64,000 bases of DNA from Polaribacter sejongensis. Lineage in GTDB: Bacteria; Bacteroidota; Bacteroidia; Flavobacteriales; Flavobacteriaceae. Positions 37,220 through 46,236 of the stretch are shown here, piece after piece (position 1 is the stretch's first letter; each line of letters begins with the position of its first letter). The stretch lies in the NCBI RefSeq assembly GCF_038024065.1, contig NZ_CP150667.1, forward strand, positions 372,001 to 436,000, read 5' to 3'. Under the pieces are notes generated by a model. The model searched no databases, was not told where the DNA came from, and worked only from the letters and a program-made list of their open reading frames with translations. The position numbers and the translations under genes were made by a program.

Positions 37220-38677
37220 TTGAAAAAACAACCTGTAAATATTGTTTGGTTAAAACGAGATATTCGTTCACAAGATCACGAACCTTTGCATAAAGCAGAG
37301 CAATCTGGTATTCCGTATAAAATAATTTATTTGTTTGAGCCCTCAATTATTGAATACCCAGATACCAGTCCGAGACATTTAAAGTTTATCTATAATTCTA
37401 TTCAATCCTTAAATAATAGTCTAAAACCTTTTAACAGAAACGTAAGTGTATTTTATGCAGAAGCTATAGACGTATTTAATTACTTAATTGAAGAGTTTGA
37501 TGTAAAAAATGTTTTTAGTTATCAGGAAAGTGGTACACAGACAACTTGGAACCGTGATAAAGCTGTTAGCTTATTTTTAAAAAAACATAAAATTACTTGG
37601 CAAGAATTTCAACGAGATGGTATTTTACGAGGTATTAAAAATAGAGATAATTGGAGTAAGCAATGGCATATAACCATGCATGCTCCTGTAATTCAAAATA
37701 CCTATTCAATTTCTAAAGAAGCAGCGCTGAAACATCCTTTTTTGTTACCTGAAACCTTGGAAACAGCATGGAAAGAATATCCGAAGCAATTTCAACCCGC
37801 AGGAGAGCAAAATGCTTGGCGTTATTTAAAATCATTTGCAGCAGAAAGAGGCAAAAATTACCAAAAGCATATTTCAAAGCCAACGGAAAGTAGAATGTCT
37901 TGTAGTAGATTATCACCATATCTAGCTTGGGGAAATATCAGTATAAAACAAGCTTTTCAGTTTGTAGGTACACATCCAAACGGAACAAAAAACGACAAAG
38001 CATTTTCTGCAATGTTAACACGTTTGCATTGGCATTGTCATTTTATTCAGAAGTTTGAAGTAGAATGTAGATATGAAACGTTGTGTATTAATCAGGGTTA
38101 TGAATTATTAGCACATCAAAAAAACGAGAAATTTATAAAAGCTTGGAAAACAGGAATGACGGGTGTACCTTTAGTGGATGCTTGTATGCGTGCAGTAGCA
38201 CAAACAGGTTGGATTAATTTTAGAATGCGTGCAATGGTCGTTTCGTTTTTAACATTGAATTTAGATCAAGATTGGAGAGACGGAGCCTATCATTTAGCTC
38301 GACAGTTTTTAGATTATGATCCGGGAATACATTATCCACAATTTCAAATGCAAGCTGGCACCACAGGAATTAATACCGTACGTTTATATAATCCTGTAAA
38401 AAATTCACAAGAACATGATCCAGAAGGTGTTTTTATAAAAAGATGGATTCCAGAATTAGCAAATGTTCCAATGGCATACATCCACGAACCTTGGAAAATG
38501 TCAACAATGGAGCAAGCGTTTTGTGAAGTTGTTATTGGAGAAGATTATCCGTTGCCAATTGTAGATTTACAGGAAAGTGCCAGATTAGCAAGAGATAAAA
38601 TATGGGGACATAAAAAACATCCCGCAGTGGAAAAAGAAAAAAATCGCATTTTAAATATGCACGTAAATAGAAATTAA
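37220..38677 (+). CDS. Photolyase/cryptochrome family protein, class I-like
   Basis: The 485-aa protein has an N-terminal Rossmann photolyase domain ([20 protein letters not shown]) and a C-terminal FAD-binding helical domain ([71 protein letters not shown]). The FAD-binding pattern is clear. Repair of pyrimidine dimers or blue-light signalling cannot be separated from sequence. The start is TTG at 37220, since no ATG precedes the conserved first strand in a suitable place. It overlaps the flavin reductase gene by one base (TAATG), so the two are translationally coupled. Confidence 0.92.
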   Translation: MKKQPVNIVWLKRDIRSQDHEPLHKAEQSGIPYKIIYLFEPSIIEYPDTSPRHLKFIYNSIQSLNNSLKPFNRNVSVFYAEAIDVFNYLIEEFDVKNVFSYQESGTQTTWNRDKAVSLFLKKHKITWQEFQRDGILRGIKNRDNWSKQWHITMHAPVIQNTYSISKEAALKHPFLLPETLETAWKEYPKQFQPAGEQNAWRYLKSFAAERGKNYQKHISKPTESRMSCSRLSPYLAWGNISIKQAFQFVGTHPNGTKNDKAFSAMLTRLHWHCHFIQKFEVECRYETLCINQGYELLAHQKNEKFIKAWKTGMTGVPLVDACMRAVAQTGWINFRMRAMVVSFLTLNLDQDWRDGAYHLARQFLDYDPGIHYPQFQMQAGTTGINTVRLYNPVKNSQEHDPEGVFIKRWIPELANVPMAYIHEPWKMSTMEQAFCEVVIGEDYPLPIVDLQESARLARDKIWGHKKHPAVEKEKNRILNMHVNRN

Positions 38678-39303
38678 TGATTTACAATAAACAAGATATA
38701 GAAGGATTTGACCGTGTTACTAAATTAAAAATTATGAATTCGGTAACAGGTATAAAGCCGGCAAACCTTATAGGTACTATAAATAATAATGGGCTAAGTA
38801 ATTTAGCTATTTTTAGTTCTATAGTTCATTTAGGTAGTAGCCCTGCGTTGTTAGGTTTTATTACAAGACCACAAACGTCAGAAGTTGGGCATACGATAGC
38901 TAATATTCAAGAAAATGGATTCTATACAATTAATCATATCCATCAAGATTTTATAAAGAATGCTCATTATACTTCAGCTAAGTTTAATGTAGATGAGTCA
39001 GAATTTAAACGATGTAATCTTACCGAAGAATATATAAAAGATTTTAAAGCACCTTTTGTAAAAGAAAGTAAATTTAAAATAGGAATGCGCTTTGTAGAAG
39101 CCATTGATATAAAACATAATGGAACCAAATTAATTATAGGAGAAATAGAACAGTTAATTTTTCCTGATAATGCTATAGTTGACGGTGATATTGACTTAGA
39201 AGCTACAGAAAGTGTTGGTATTTCTGGTTTAAATAGTTATTATTCGTTAAAAAAGATAGCAAAACATCCTTATGTAAGAATAGATGAAGTTCCTGAGTTT
39301 TAG
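38677..39303 (+). CDS. Flavin reductase family protein
   Basis: This 208-aa split-barrel flavoprotein has the family layout: an initial FDRVTKLKIMNSVTGIKPAN, the FMN-binding NLAIFSSIVHLGSSPALLGF, and ENGFYTINHIHQDF further on. It would reduce or bind flavin, perhaps supplying reduced flavin or acting in chromophore chemistry for the neighbouring photolyase proteins (inference). It overlaps the upstream photolyase gene by one base. Confidence 0.88.
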   Translation: MIYNKQDIEGFDRVTKLKIMNSVTGIKPANLIGTINNNGLSNLAIFSSIVHLGSSPALLGFITRPQTSEVGHTIANIQENGFYTINHIHQDFIKNAHYTSAKFNVDESEFKRCNLTEEYIKDFKAPFVKESKFKIGMRFVEAIDIKHNGTKLIIGEIEQLIFPDNAIVDGDIDLEATESVGISGLNSYYSLKKIAKHPYVRIDEVPEF

Positions 39304-39406
39304 CCTTAAGATTATAATCAAGAATTTAATTATCCGATGCTTTGCATCAAGGAAATTTATTGTGTTTCCGTAGTTATTTAATAACTTATTATAAGATTAT
39401 TTATCA

Positions 39407-39535
39407 ATGAAAAAAGAGCATCTTCCTGAAAAAATATGTAACGTTTGCGACCGACCATTTACGTGGCGTAAAAAATGGGAAAAGAACTGGGAAGCTGTAA
39501 AATATTGTAGTCAACGTTGTAGAAGAAGTAAATGA
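39407..39535 (+). CDS. DUF2256 zinc-ribbon-like small protein
   Basis: The 42-aa protein has four cysteines in two pairs (ICNVCDRPF and YCSQRC) and many Trp and Lys residues ([11 protein letters not shown]), the DUF2256 signature. It probably binds zinc. The family is strongly linked to cryptochrome/photolyase genes. Its stop codon overlaps the start of the next photolyase gene (ATGA), so the two are coupled. Confidence 0.9.
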   Translation: MKKEHLPEKICNVCDRPFTWRKKWEKNWEAVKYCSQRCRRSK

Positions 39536-41013
39536 AAACAATCAATTTAATATTTCCACATCAATTATTTGAAGAATCTCCAGTTTTTCAAGTAAATGCA
39601 CCTGTTTATTTGGTAGAAGAGTATTTATTTTTTAAGCAGTATTCATTTCATAAACAAAAAATAGCTTTCCATAGAGCTACAATGAAACGTTATGCTGATT
39701 TTTTAAAGAAAGAAAAAAATGTTGCCGTTCATTATATTGAAGCAATAAAAGATATTTCCGATATTAGAGAATTGATTCCTGCTTTACAACAAAAAGGAAT
39801 TGAACATATTAATTATATAGATCCAACGGATAATTGGCTTCAGAAAAGGTTGCTAAAAGGCTGTTTAGAACATAATATTAGCACAACAATTTATGACTCA
39901 CCTTTATTTTTAAATTCAAAAGAAGAATTAGAAGTTTTCTTTAGAAAGGATAAAAAGAAATACCATCAAACAACTTTTTATACGGAACAACGTAAAAAAC
40001 GTAATATTCTTTTAGAAGCTGACGGAAAACCAACAGGCGGAAAATGGACTTTTGATATCGAAAACCGAAAGAAATATCCAGCTAAAAAAACACCTCCGTC
40101 AATTCAGTTTCCTGATGTTGATGGGTATTTTAAAGAAGCAAAAGCGTATGTGAATAGTCATTTCGCTAATAACTTAGGAAGTTTAACTGAATATGCTTTA
40201 TATCCAATTGATTTTAAAACAAGCAAAGATTGGTTACAACAGTTTTTTGAGAAACGCTTTATCGAGTTCGGAGTGTATGAAGACGCTATTGTTGCTGAAA
40301 ATTCAATATTAAATCATAGCGTGTTAACACCAATGCTTAATGTAGGTTTAATAACGCCTAAATATGTGGTTGACGCTTGTTTGGTTTATGCTGAAGCAAA
40401 TGATGTTCCTATTAATTCTACAGAAGGATTTGTAAGACAAATAATCGGTTGGCGAGAATTTATAAGAGGTATTTATGAATCTAGAGGAAGTGAAGAACGA
40501 ACTACAAATTTTTGGAAGTTTACAAAAAAGATTCCAAAATCTTTTTATGACGGAACTACAGGTATAATACCCATTGATCAAACGATTAAAAAAGTATTAA
40601 AAACAGGGTATTGCAATCATATAGAACGCTTAATGGTGTTGGGTAATTTTATGATGTTATGTGAATTTGAACCTGATGAGGTTTACAAATGGTTTATGGA
40701 ACTCTTTATTGATGCTTACGATTGGGTAATGGTAACTAATATTTACGGAATGAGTCAGTTTGCAGATGGAGGTTTAATGGCTACGAAGCCTTATATAAGT
40801 GGTAGTAATTATATAATGAAAATGAGCAATTATAAAAAAGGAGATTGGCAAGCTACGTGGGATGGTCTTTTTTGGAGATTTATGAATTCACATCGTGACT
40901 TCTTTTTGTCGAACCCTAGATTAGGAATGTTGGTTAGAATGTTTGATAAAATGCCTGATGAAAAACAAGAATTACATATTAAAAATGCTGAGAGGTATCT
41001 TTTAAAACTTTAA
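39532..41013 (+). CDS. Photolyase of the FeS-BCP/CryPro-like group lacking cluster cysteines
   Basis: This 493-aa protein starts [17 protein letters not shown], typical of the bacterial (6-4) photolyase/PhrB group, and contains [33 protein letters not shown] and [20 protein letters not shown], the flavin and substrate site. PhrB-type proteins carry a [4Fe-4S] cluster with three Cys in the loop after the NYI..MS motif. Here that loop is [14 protein letters not shown], shorter and without Cys, so a cluster is unlikely, although Cys361 (GYCNHIERL) remains near the first ligand. It should bind FAD and repair (6-4) or related lesions. The FeS-lacking state is seen directly. Confidence 0.9.
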   Translation: MKTINLIFPHQLFEESPVFQVNAPVYLVEEYLFFKQYSFHKQKIAFHRATMKRYADFLKKEKNVAVHYIEAIKDISDIRELIPALQQKGIEHINYIDPTDNWLQKRLLKGCLEHNISTTIYDSPLFLNSKEELEVFFRKDKKKYHQTTFYTEQRKKRNILLEADGKPTGGKWTFDIENRKKYPAKKTPPSIQFPDVDGYFKEAKAYVNSHFANNLGSLTEYALYPIDFKTSKDWLQQFFEKRFIEFGVYEDAIVAENSILNHSVLTPMLNVGLITPKYVVDACLVYAEANDVPINSTEGFVRQIIGWREFIRGIYESRGSEERTTNFWKFTKKIPKSFYDGTTGIIPIDQTIKKVLKTGYCNHIERLMVLGNFMMLCEFEPDEVYKWFMELFIDAYDWVMVTNIYGMSQFADGGLMATKPYISGSNYIMKMSNYKKGDWQATWDGLFWRFMNSHRDFFLSNPRLGMLVRMFDKMPDEKQELHIKNAERYLLKL

Positions 41014-41150
41014 AAAAGTCATATAGAGAAAAGAAAAACTATTACTTACAAGGTTAATAGTTATATTGATATAGGTTTATTACTTTTTTGTAGTTTTATC
41101 TTTATACGAATGCTGAATAAATACACTTAATAATTTAATTTTAAAAAAAT

Positions 41151-41642
41151 ATGAAACAGTTAGTCATTTTTGATAGTAATACGAATCGTAATGCTGATAA
41201 TTGGAAAATTATTAATGATGCTGTAATGGGAGGTAAGTCGTCTGGATTATTTTCTTTAAAAGAAAATGGTAATTGTGTTTTTAGTGGCACTGTATCTTTA
41301 GAAAATAATGGCGGATTTTCTTTATTGAGGAATCGTTTTGCTAAAATAGTACCGAATAAATATTCTAAAGTTATTATCAGAGTTAAAGGAGACGGAAAAC
41401 GATATCAATTTAGAATAAGAAGTAAGATAGCAGATGATCACGTTTATATTGCTTTTTTTGAAACGTCTAATGAATGGGAAGATATTGAAATATTATTATC
41501 AGATATGTACCCTACCTATAGAGGTAAGAGATTAGAAAAACCAAATTATAGCAAAGAAAGTCTTGAAGAAATAGCTTTTTTAATTGGAAATAAAAAGGCG
41601 GAAGGTTTTAAAGTTGAGATAGACAGTATTATTCTAACTTAA
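41151..41642 (+). CDS. CIA30 family protein
   Basis: This 163-aa beta-sandwich protein has the family start NWKIINDAVMGGKSSGLFSL and the middle FSGTVSLENNGGFSLLRNRF, which match the CIA30 (NDUFAF1) domain with a galactose-binding-like fold. In bacteria its role is unclear. It often accompanies photolyase and carotenoid genes. It ends the light cluster, and an AT-rich gap follows. Confidence 0.88.
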   Translation: MKQLVIFDSNTNRNADNWKIINDAVMGGKSSGLFSLKENGNCVFSGTVSLENNGGFSLLRNRFAKIVPNKYSKVIIRVKGDGKRYQFRIRSKIADDHVYIAFFETSNEWEDIEILLSDMYPTYRGKRLEKPNYSKESLEEIAFLIGNKKAEGFKVEIDSIILT

Positions 41643-42463
41643 ATAAATTTAAAGCTGAATACTTTTGGAGTACCAAAACGACCAACAAGGTGTTTTGAAG
41701 AGAAATAAAACTAAATTGATTTTTATGAAAAAGCTGTTTTTTTGCTCTTTATAGTCTTTTTCTTTCCTTTGTTAACGCTTGTTTACTTTGCAATACAATA
41801 ACACTAGTATATATGATTGGGAAGAAGATTGTTGTCTTCGTCATTCTTTTATAAAGACCATTAACTGCACGTATTCTAATTTCATAAACAAGATACTCCA
41901 GAAGGAGAAATCAACTATTTAATCTATAGTCTTGATTGTGAATGGTTATAGATTATATCTAAATTTAAGTATTACAGATTATACACTGCTATTAATTAGG
42001 ATTTGGTTTTAAAATTCCAGGTTCACATGATTTTAATAATAAAAATTGGTTTTGTATTATTGATACTTTTTCACCATCACTAAAAGGTATTGTACTGTTA
42101 GAAAAGTAACAATAATAGAAGAATATTCTTATATGGTTAAAGTAAGATCTGTTGTTCTTTTTGTTATTATTTCTATTTAATTGTATTTTTTAATTGTGTC
42201 TTATTTAAGTGGATTCATATTATTAACAAACTTAGAATATTTATTTTTGTAGGTTTTCCTTTTTACTTATTTTAACTCCTTTTGTAGTAACTAAAAATTT
42301 GAATTATTTTATTGAATTTTAGATTTACAAATTAACAGTAATTATACCAACACAATTTAAAATGAATACAAACAACTTTATTATATTAATTAAAGTTTAT
42401 TACAATACTTTTAGAATAGTATAATTTTTTTTTTGTATTTTATTTAGAATCAAAAAAAGTTTG
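41643..42463. other. Gene-poor region with possible decayed frame
   Basis: About 820 bp without an intact gene. From 41725 a frame begins MKKLFFCSL but stops at once. Further on, pieces such as LGFGFKIPGSHDF and NWFCIIDTFSPSLKG can be read between stops (about 41990-42110), which may be remains of a dead gene. I do not recognise the family. Confidence 0.3.
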
Positions 42464-42506
42464 TAACTTTGCTAAGTAAACCATAGTGGTTTATTTGGTT
42501 TACTTA
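42464..42506. promoter_or_regulatory. Promoter and operator of the first TetR gene
   Basis: A TAACTTTG -7 box (42464-42471) is followed at once by a perfect 11-bp inverted repeat, TAAGTAAACCA at 42473-42483 and TGGTTTACTTA at 42496-42506. Within it, GTAAAC-N16-GTTTAC is the same 28-bp pattern found before the second TetR gene. The operator would cover the transcription start, consistent with repression. Confidence 0.75.
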
Positions 42507-42516
42507 AATTATATGT

Positions 42517-43083
42517 ATGAAATCTGGAAATAGTCATTCTAAAGAATTAGTTTTTGAGAAAACAGAAAAATTATTGTTGAGTTACGGTGTTAAGGGTTGG
42601 AACATGAACGATTTGGCAAAAGAATGTAATATGTCTAAAAGAACTTTATATAAAATAATTGGAAATAAGGAAGATCTTTTATATGAGATAAGTTTAAATT
42701 CAATTAGTAAAAATATCAATAATTTAAAAAAATACTTAGAAAGTAATAGTCCCTTTCCTTTGTTGTTACAAAATTTAAGTGATCAAATAATAAACAGCTT
42801 TGATAAAATTACTTTATCTAATATAATAGCCCTTAGAATTGAGTATCCAAGAATAAAAGAAATGGGAAAAAGCAAAGAAAATAGCGAAAAAGATTTTTTT
42901 ATTGACTTTTTCCAAAAAGGAAAAAATGAAAATTGTATATCAGATAATGTTGAAGCATCAACCATTCATAAAATTGTACATGCATTAATAGAATATCATA
43001 TTTACAACTGTGATAATAAAACTGAATTTAAAAATGAAATGAAAGAAGTGTTAAATGCATATTTTAATGGGATATTAAGATAA
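42517..43083 (+). CDS. TetR/AcrR-family regulator
   Basis: This is a 188-aa protein. The helix-turn-helix is in the first 60 residues: ELVFEKTEKLLLSYGVKGWN, then MNDLAKECNMSKRTLYKIIG and NKEDLLYEIS. The C-terminal ligand domain is all helical and divergent. It is transcribed toward the efflux operon and its promoter carries the shared GTAAAC-N16-GTTTAC operator, so auto-repression is likely. Ligand unknown. Confidence 0.9.
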   Translation: MKSGNSHSKELVFEKTEKLLLSYGVKGWNMNDLAKECNMSKRTLYKIIGNKEDLLYEISLNSISKNINNLKKYLESNSPFPLLLQNLSDQIINSFDKITLSNIIALRIEYPRIKEMGKSKENSEKDFFIDFFQKGKNENCISDNVEASTIHKIVHALIEYHIYNCDNKTEFKNEMKEVLNAYFNGILR

Positions 43084-43099
43084 TTTTTTTTGCTTAAAG

Positions 43100-43127
43100 G
43101 TAAACTAAAAAAACTAAATCGGTTTAC
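43100..43127. promoter_or_regulatory. Second GTAAAC-N16-GTTTAC operator
   Basis: GTAAAC at 43100-43105 and GTTTAC at 43122-43127 have the same 16-bp spacing as the site before the first TetR gene. It lies about 65 bp before the second TetR gene and the efflux operon. Confidence 0.7.
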
Positions 43128-43190
43128 TGGGTTTGTTGTGTTGACTAAAACAATAAACGAATTAAAAATGAAAAGTCAATTAAATTTTAA

Positions 43191-43805
43191 GTGGAAAATA
43201 GAATTATAAATAAATCGGCTGAAATGTTTTTAAAACATGGTTTTAAAAGTGTTACAATGGATGATATAGCTTTAGAAATGGGAATTTCTAAAAAAACTAT
43301 TTATAAATATTTTAAAAATAAAAAAGAATTAATAAAAATAGTTATCACACAATTAATTGAAAAAATTTCATACGGTATAGATTTTATTTTTGAAATGAAT
43401 TTAAATCCTATTGATAAACTTTTTACAATTAAAGATTTTGTGACGTATTATTTAAAAAGCGAAAGTTCTTCACCTTTTTATCAGTTGCAAAAATACTACC
43501 CTGTAATTTTTAATTCATTAATATCTAATCAATTTAATAAAGTAGATGAATATGTAATAAAAAATTTGAAAAATGGAATAGAACAAGGTCTTTTTAGAAA
43601 TGACATTAATTTAAAGCTTATTAGTAGGTTTTACGCTACAGGAATTAACGGAATTAGAAATGCAGAACTTTTTAATCCAATACAATTTAACAATTTAGAG
43701 GTTCAAAAAAACTTTTTAGAATACCATTTAAGAGGTATTTGTACTCAACAAGGAATTAATTACATAGAAACAAATATTAAAATCAAAGTAAACAACAATG
43801 AATAA
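43191..43805 (+). CDS. TetR/AcrR-family regulator of the efflux operon
   Basis: This 204-aa protein has an N-terminal helix-turn-helix in SAEMFLKHGFKSVTMDDIAL then EMGISKKTIYKYFKNKKELI. The start is GTG at 43191: an upstream ATG at 43168 is out of frame and closes after a few codons. It overlaps the TolC-like gene by 8 bp, so it is part of the efflux transcript. Together with the first TetR gene it probably controls the operon through the paired operators. Confidence 0.9.
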   Translation: MENRIINKSAEMFLKHGFKSVTMDDIALEMGISKKTIYKYFKNKKELIKIVITQLIEKISYGIDFIFEMNLNPIDKLFTIKDFVTYYLKSESSSPFYQLQKYYPVIFNSLISNQFNKVDEYVIKNLKNGIEQGLFRNDINLKLISRFYATGINGIRNAELFNPIQFNNLEVQKNFLEYHLRGICTQQGINYIETNIKIKVNNNE

Positions 43806-45135
43806 AATTATAATTATATTTTTTCTGCTTTTTGCAATAAAAATAGAGGCACAAGAAATAAAGTTGCTCACTCTAAAAGATGCAATTATCTACGCTTTAG
43901 ACAACAAGTCTGAAGCAAAAAAATCAAAATTAAAAGTAGAAAATAGCACATACCAAATTCAGGAAGCACGTTCAAGAGCTTTACCACAAATTTTTGCTAA
44001 TGGTTCATTAACATACAATCCTGTATTACAAACAACAGTTATTGACGGTGATTATTTTGGACAACCAGGAACAATGATTGAAGCAAGTTTTGGACAAAAA
44101 TGGTCTACAGGTGCTGGTATTATTTTAACTCAAAACTTATTTGATCAATCTATATTCATAGGTTTAAAAGCTGCCAAAACTACACGAGAATTTTATCAAA
44201 TAAATGACCAATTAACTAAAGAACAGGTTATTGAAAGAGTAGCTAATAATTATTATCAAGTATATGTATTACGACAAAGATTAATTTTAGTTGAAAATAA
44301 TTTAAAAACCACGACTAAAGTACGTGATATAGTAAAAGGTCAATTTGAAAATGGTTTGGCTAAAAAAATAGATTTGGATAGAATGAATGTTAACATATCT
44401 AATATTAGTACACAGAAACAACAAGTTATTAACGCAGTTCAATTGCAAGAAAATACCCTTAAGTTTTATATGGGGATGCAAATTGATACTCAAATAAATA
44501 TTCCAGAATTTGAGTTTGAAATTAAGCCAACTGTATTAACAAACGACCTAAATAAAACTAATAGAAGTGAATATTTATTACTTAAAAAACAGGAAGAATT
44601 ATTAGGGTTACAAAAAAAATCAATAATTTCTGAATTTTACCCAACACTTTCCCTTTCTGCTAACTACAATTATATTGGGCAAGGCTCAGAATTACCATGG
44701 GGAGCAAATTCTGATGATGATGTTTATTGGTCAAATTTTTCTTCAATTGGATTAAATTTAAAAATCCCTATTTTTTCTGGATTTAGAACAAGAGCTAAAG
44801 TGAAGCAAGCAGATGTTCAATTAAGATCTATTAAAGAAGATGTTAAAAACACTCAATTATTACTTGATTTAGAATATAAGAATGCTACTACTCAAATTGA
44901 AAATAGTGTTATAACGCTTCAAAATCAGAAAGAAAATATGGCCTTAGCTGATGAAATTTTGAAAAATATTAATAATAACTATGTATTAGGCTTAGCATCG
45001 TTAACAGATTTATTAGATGCTGAAAATGCTTATACAACTGCACAAAATAATTATACTGCTGCAATTTTAGACTACAAATTAGCAGAAATTCAATTAATAA
45101 AATCAAAAGGAGAATTAAATACATTAATTAATTAA
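43798..45135 (+). CDS. TolC-family outer membrane efflux protein
   Basis: This 445-aa protein has a signal peptide ending near residue 18 (IKIEAQE). Two TolC repeats are visible: LTLKDAIIYALDNKSEAKKS at the start and the late helical hairpins with NNYVLGLASLTDLLDAENAY. Secretin-like barrel segments lie around AAKTTREFYQ. It forms the outer membrane exit duct for the RND pump encoded two genes later. It is within 5 bp of the adaptor gene. Confidence 0.92.
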   Translation: MNKIIIIFFLLFAIKIEAQEIKLLTLKDAIIYALDNKSEAKKSKLKVENSTYQIQEARSRALPQIFANGSLTYNPVLQTTVIDGDYFGQPGTMIEASFGQKWSTGAGIILTQNLFDQSIFIGLKAAKTTREFYQINDQLTKEQVIERVANNYYQVYVLRQRLILVENNLKTTTKVRDIVKGQFENGLAKKIDLDRMNVNISNISTQKQQVINAVQLQENTLKFYMGMQIDTQINIPEFEFEIKPTVLTNDLNKTNRSEYLLLKKQEELLGLQKKSIISEFYPTLSLSANYNYIGQGSELPWGANSDDDVYWSNFSSIGLNLKIPIFSGFRTRAKVKQADVQLRSIKEDVKNTQLLLDLEYKNATTQIENSVITLQNQKENMALADEILKNINNNYVLGLASLTDLLDAENAYTTAQNNYTAAILDYKLAEIQLIKSKGELNTLIN

Positions 45136-45139
45136 ACAG

Positions 45140-46207
45140 ATGAAAAAAACAATAATAACAGGAATAATAGTCATTGGAGCTTTAATTTTAATTGCTTTAG
45201 TACTAACAAAAAATAAAAAAGAAAATGAAGTCAAAATAGCTCTGGTTTCAGAACAAAATGCAGCTGTATCAGTTAAAGTTGATACAGTTAAAACTGATAA
45301 TGTTCTATTAAACTTTAGTACCAACGGTAATTTTGAACCAATTCAGCAACTTACTTTTAGTGCTGAAAATTCTGGAAAAGTTATTCGTATTTTGGTGAAA
45401 GAAGGAGATAAAGTTAAAAAAGGCCAAACATTGGCAATTGTAAGAAGCGATATTATAGATTTAAATGCTCAAGCTACAGAAGCAACTTATCAAAATGCAT
45501 TAAATGATTATGCTAGATTTCAAAGTGCATTTAAAACGGGAGGTGTAACCCAACAACAGCTAGATCAGGCCAAATTAAATATGGTAAATACAAAAGCAAA
45601 TTATACGCATGCAAAAATAAATTTAGGTGATACTAAGATTAAATCACCCATAAATGGAATTATAAATAAAAAAATGATTGAAATTGGTTCTATACTAACT
45701 GCAGTGCCATCGACATCACTTTTTGAAATAGTGAATGTTTCTAAACTTAAATTAAAAGTTTCAGTGAACGAATCTCAGGTAGCGAATTTAAAAGTTGATG
45801 ATATTATTAACGTAACTACATCTGTTTTTCCTGATAAAGTTTATGAAGGTAAAATTACTTTTATTGCTCCAAAATCAGATGGAAGTTTAAACTTTCCAGT
45901 AGAGATTCAAATTGAAAATAATATTCAAAGTCAGTTAAAAGCAGGAATGTATGGAACTGCTAACTTTAGTTCAAAACAACAAAAACAAGATATGATTGTT
46001 GTACCAAGAAATGCATTTGTAGGTAGTGTAAATAGCAATCAAATTTTTATAATAGAAAATGATATAGCCAAATTAGTAAATGTTACTTCAGGAAGAATTA
46101 TAGGTAATCAAGTTGAAATTTTAAAAGGTTTATCAGTTGGACAAATTATTGTTACAACAGGGCAAATTAACCTAGAAGACGGTAATACTGTTGAAATTAT
46201 TAAATAA
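45140..46207 (+). CDS. RND efflux periplasmic adaptor (HlyD/AcrA family)
   Basis: The 355-aa protein has an N-terminal membrane anchor (TIITGIIVIGALILIALVLT) without a lipobox Cys. A lipoyl/barrel-sandwich part (SAENSGKVIRILVKEGDKVK and GDTKIKSPINGIINKKMIEI) brackets the coiled hairpin (TYQNALNDYARFQSAFKTGG). The beta-barrel and membrane-proximal domains follow. It links the inner membrane pump to the TolC-type duct. Confidence 0.93.
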   Translation: MKKTIITGIIVIGALILIALVLTKNKKENEVKIALVSEQNAAVSVKVDTVKTDNVLLNFSTNGNFEPIQQLTFSAENSGKVIRILVKEGDKVKKGQTLAIVRSDIIDLNAQATEATYQNALNDYARFQSAFKTGGVTQQQLDQAKLNMVNTKANYTHAKINLGDTKIKSPINGIINKKMIEIGSILTAVPSTSLFEIVNVSKLKLKVSVNESQVANLKVDDIINVTTSVFPDKVYEGKITFIAPKSDGSLNFPVEIQIENNIQSQLKAGMYGTANFSSKQQKQDMIVVPRNAFVGSVNSNQIFIIENDIAKLVNVTSGRIIGNQVEILKGLSVGQIIVTTGQINLEDGNTVEIIK

Positions 46208-46236
46208 TTGATTAAAATAATTATTAGACAAAATAT

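Noticed and set aside
41725..42110. Decayed gene with pieces such as NWFCIIDTFSPSLKG
   Set aside because: Too many stops and no family match, so it is not listed as a pseudogene, only mentioned in the region note.
42517..43805. The two TetR genes as a recent tandem duplication
   Set aside because: Their sequences are similar only in the helix-turn-helix part. The rest differs strongly, so they are old paralogues or independent genes.
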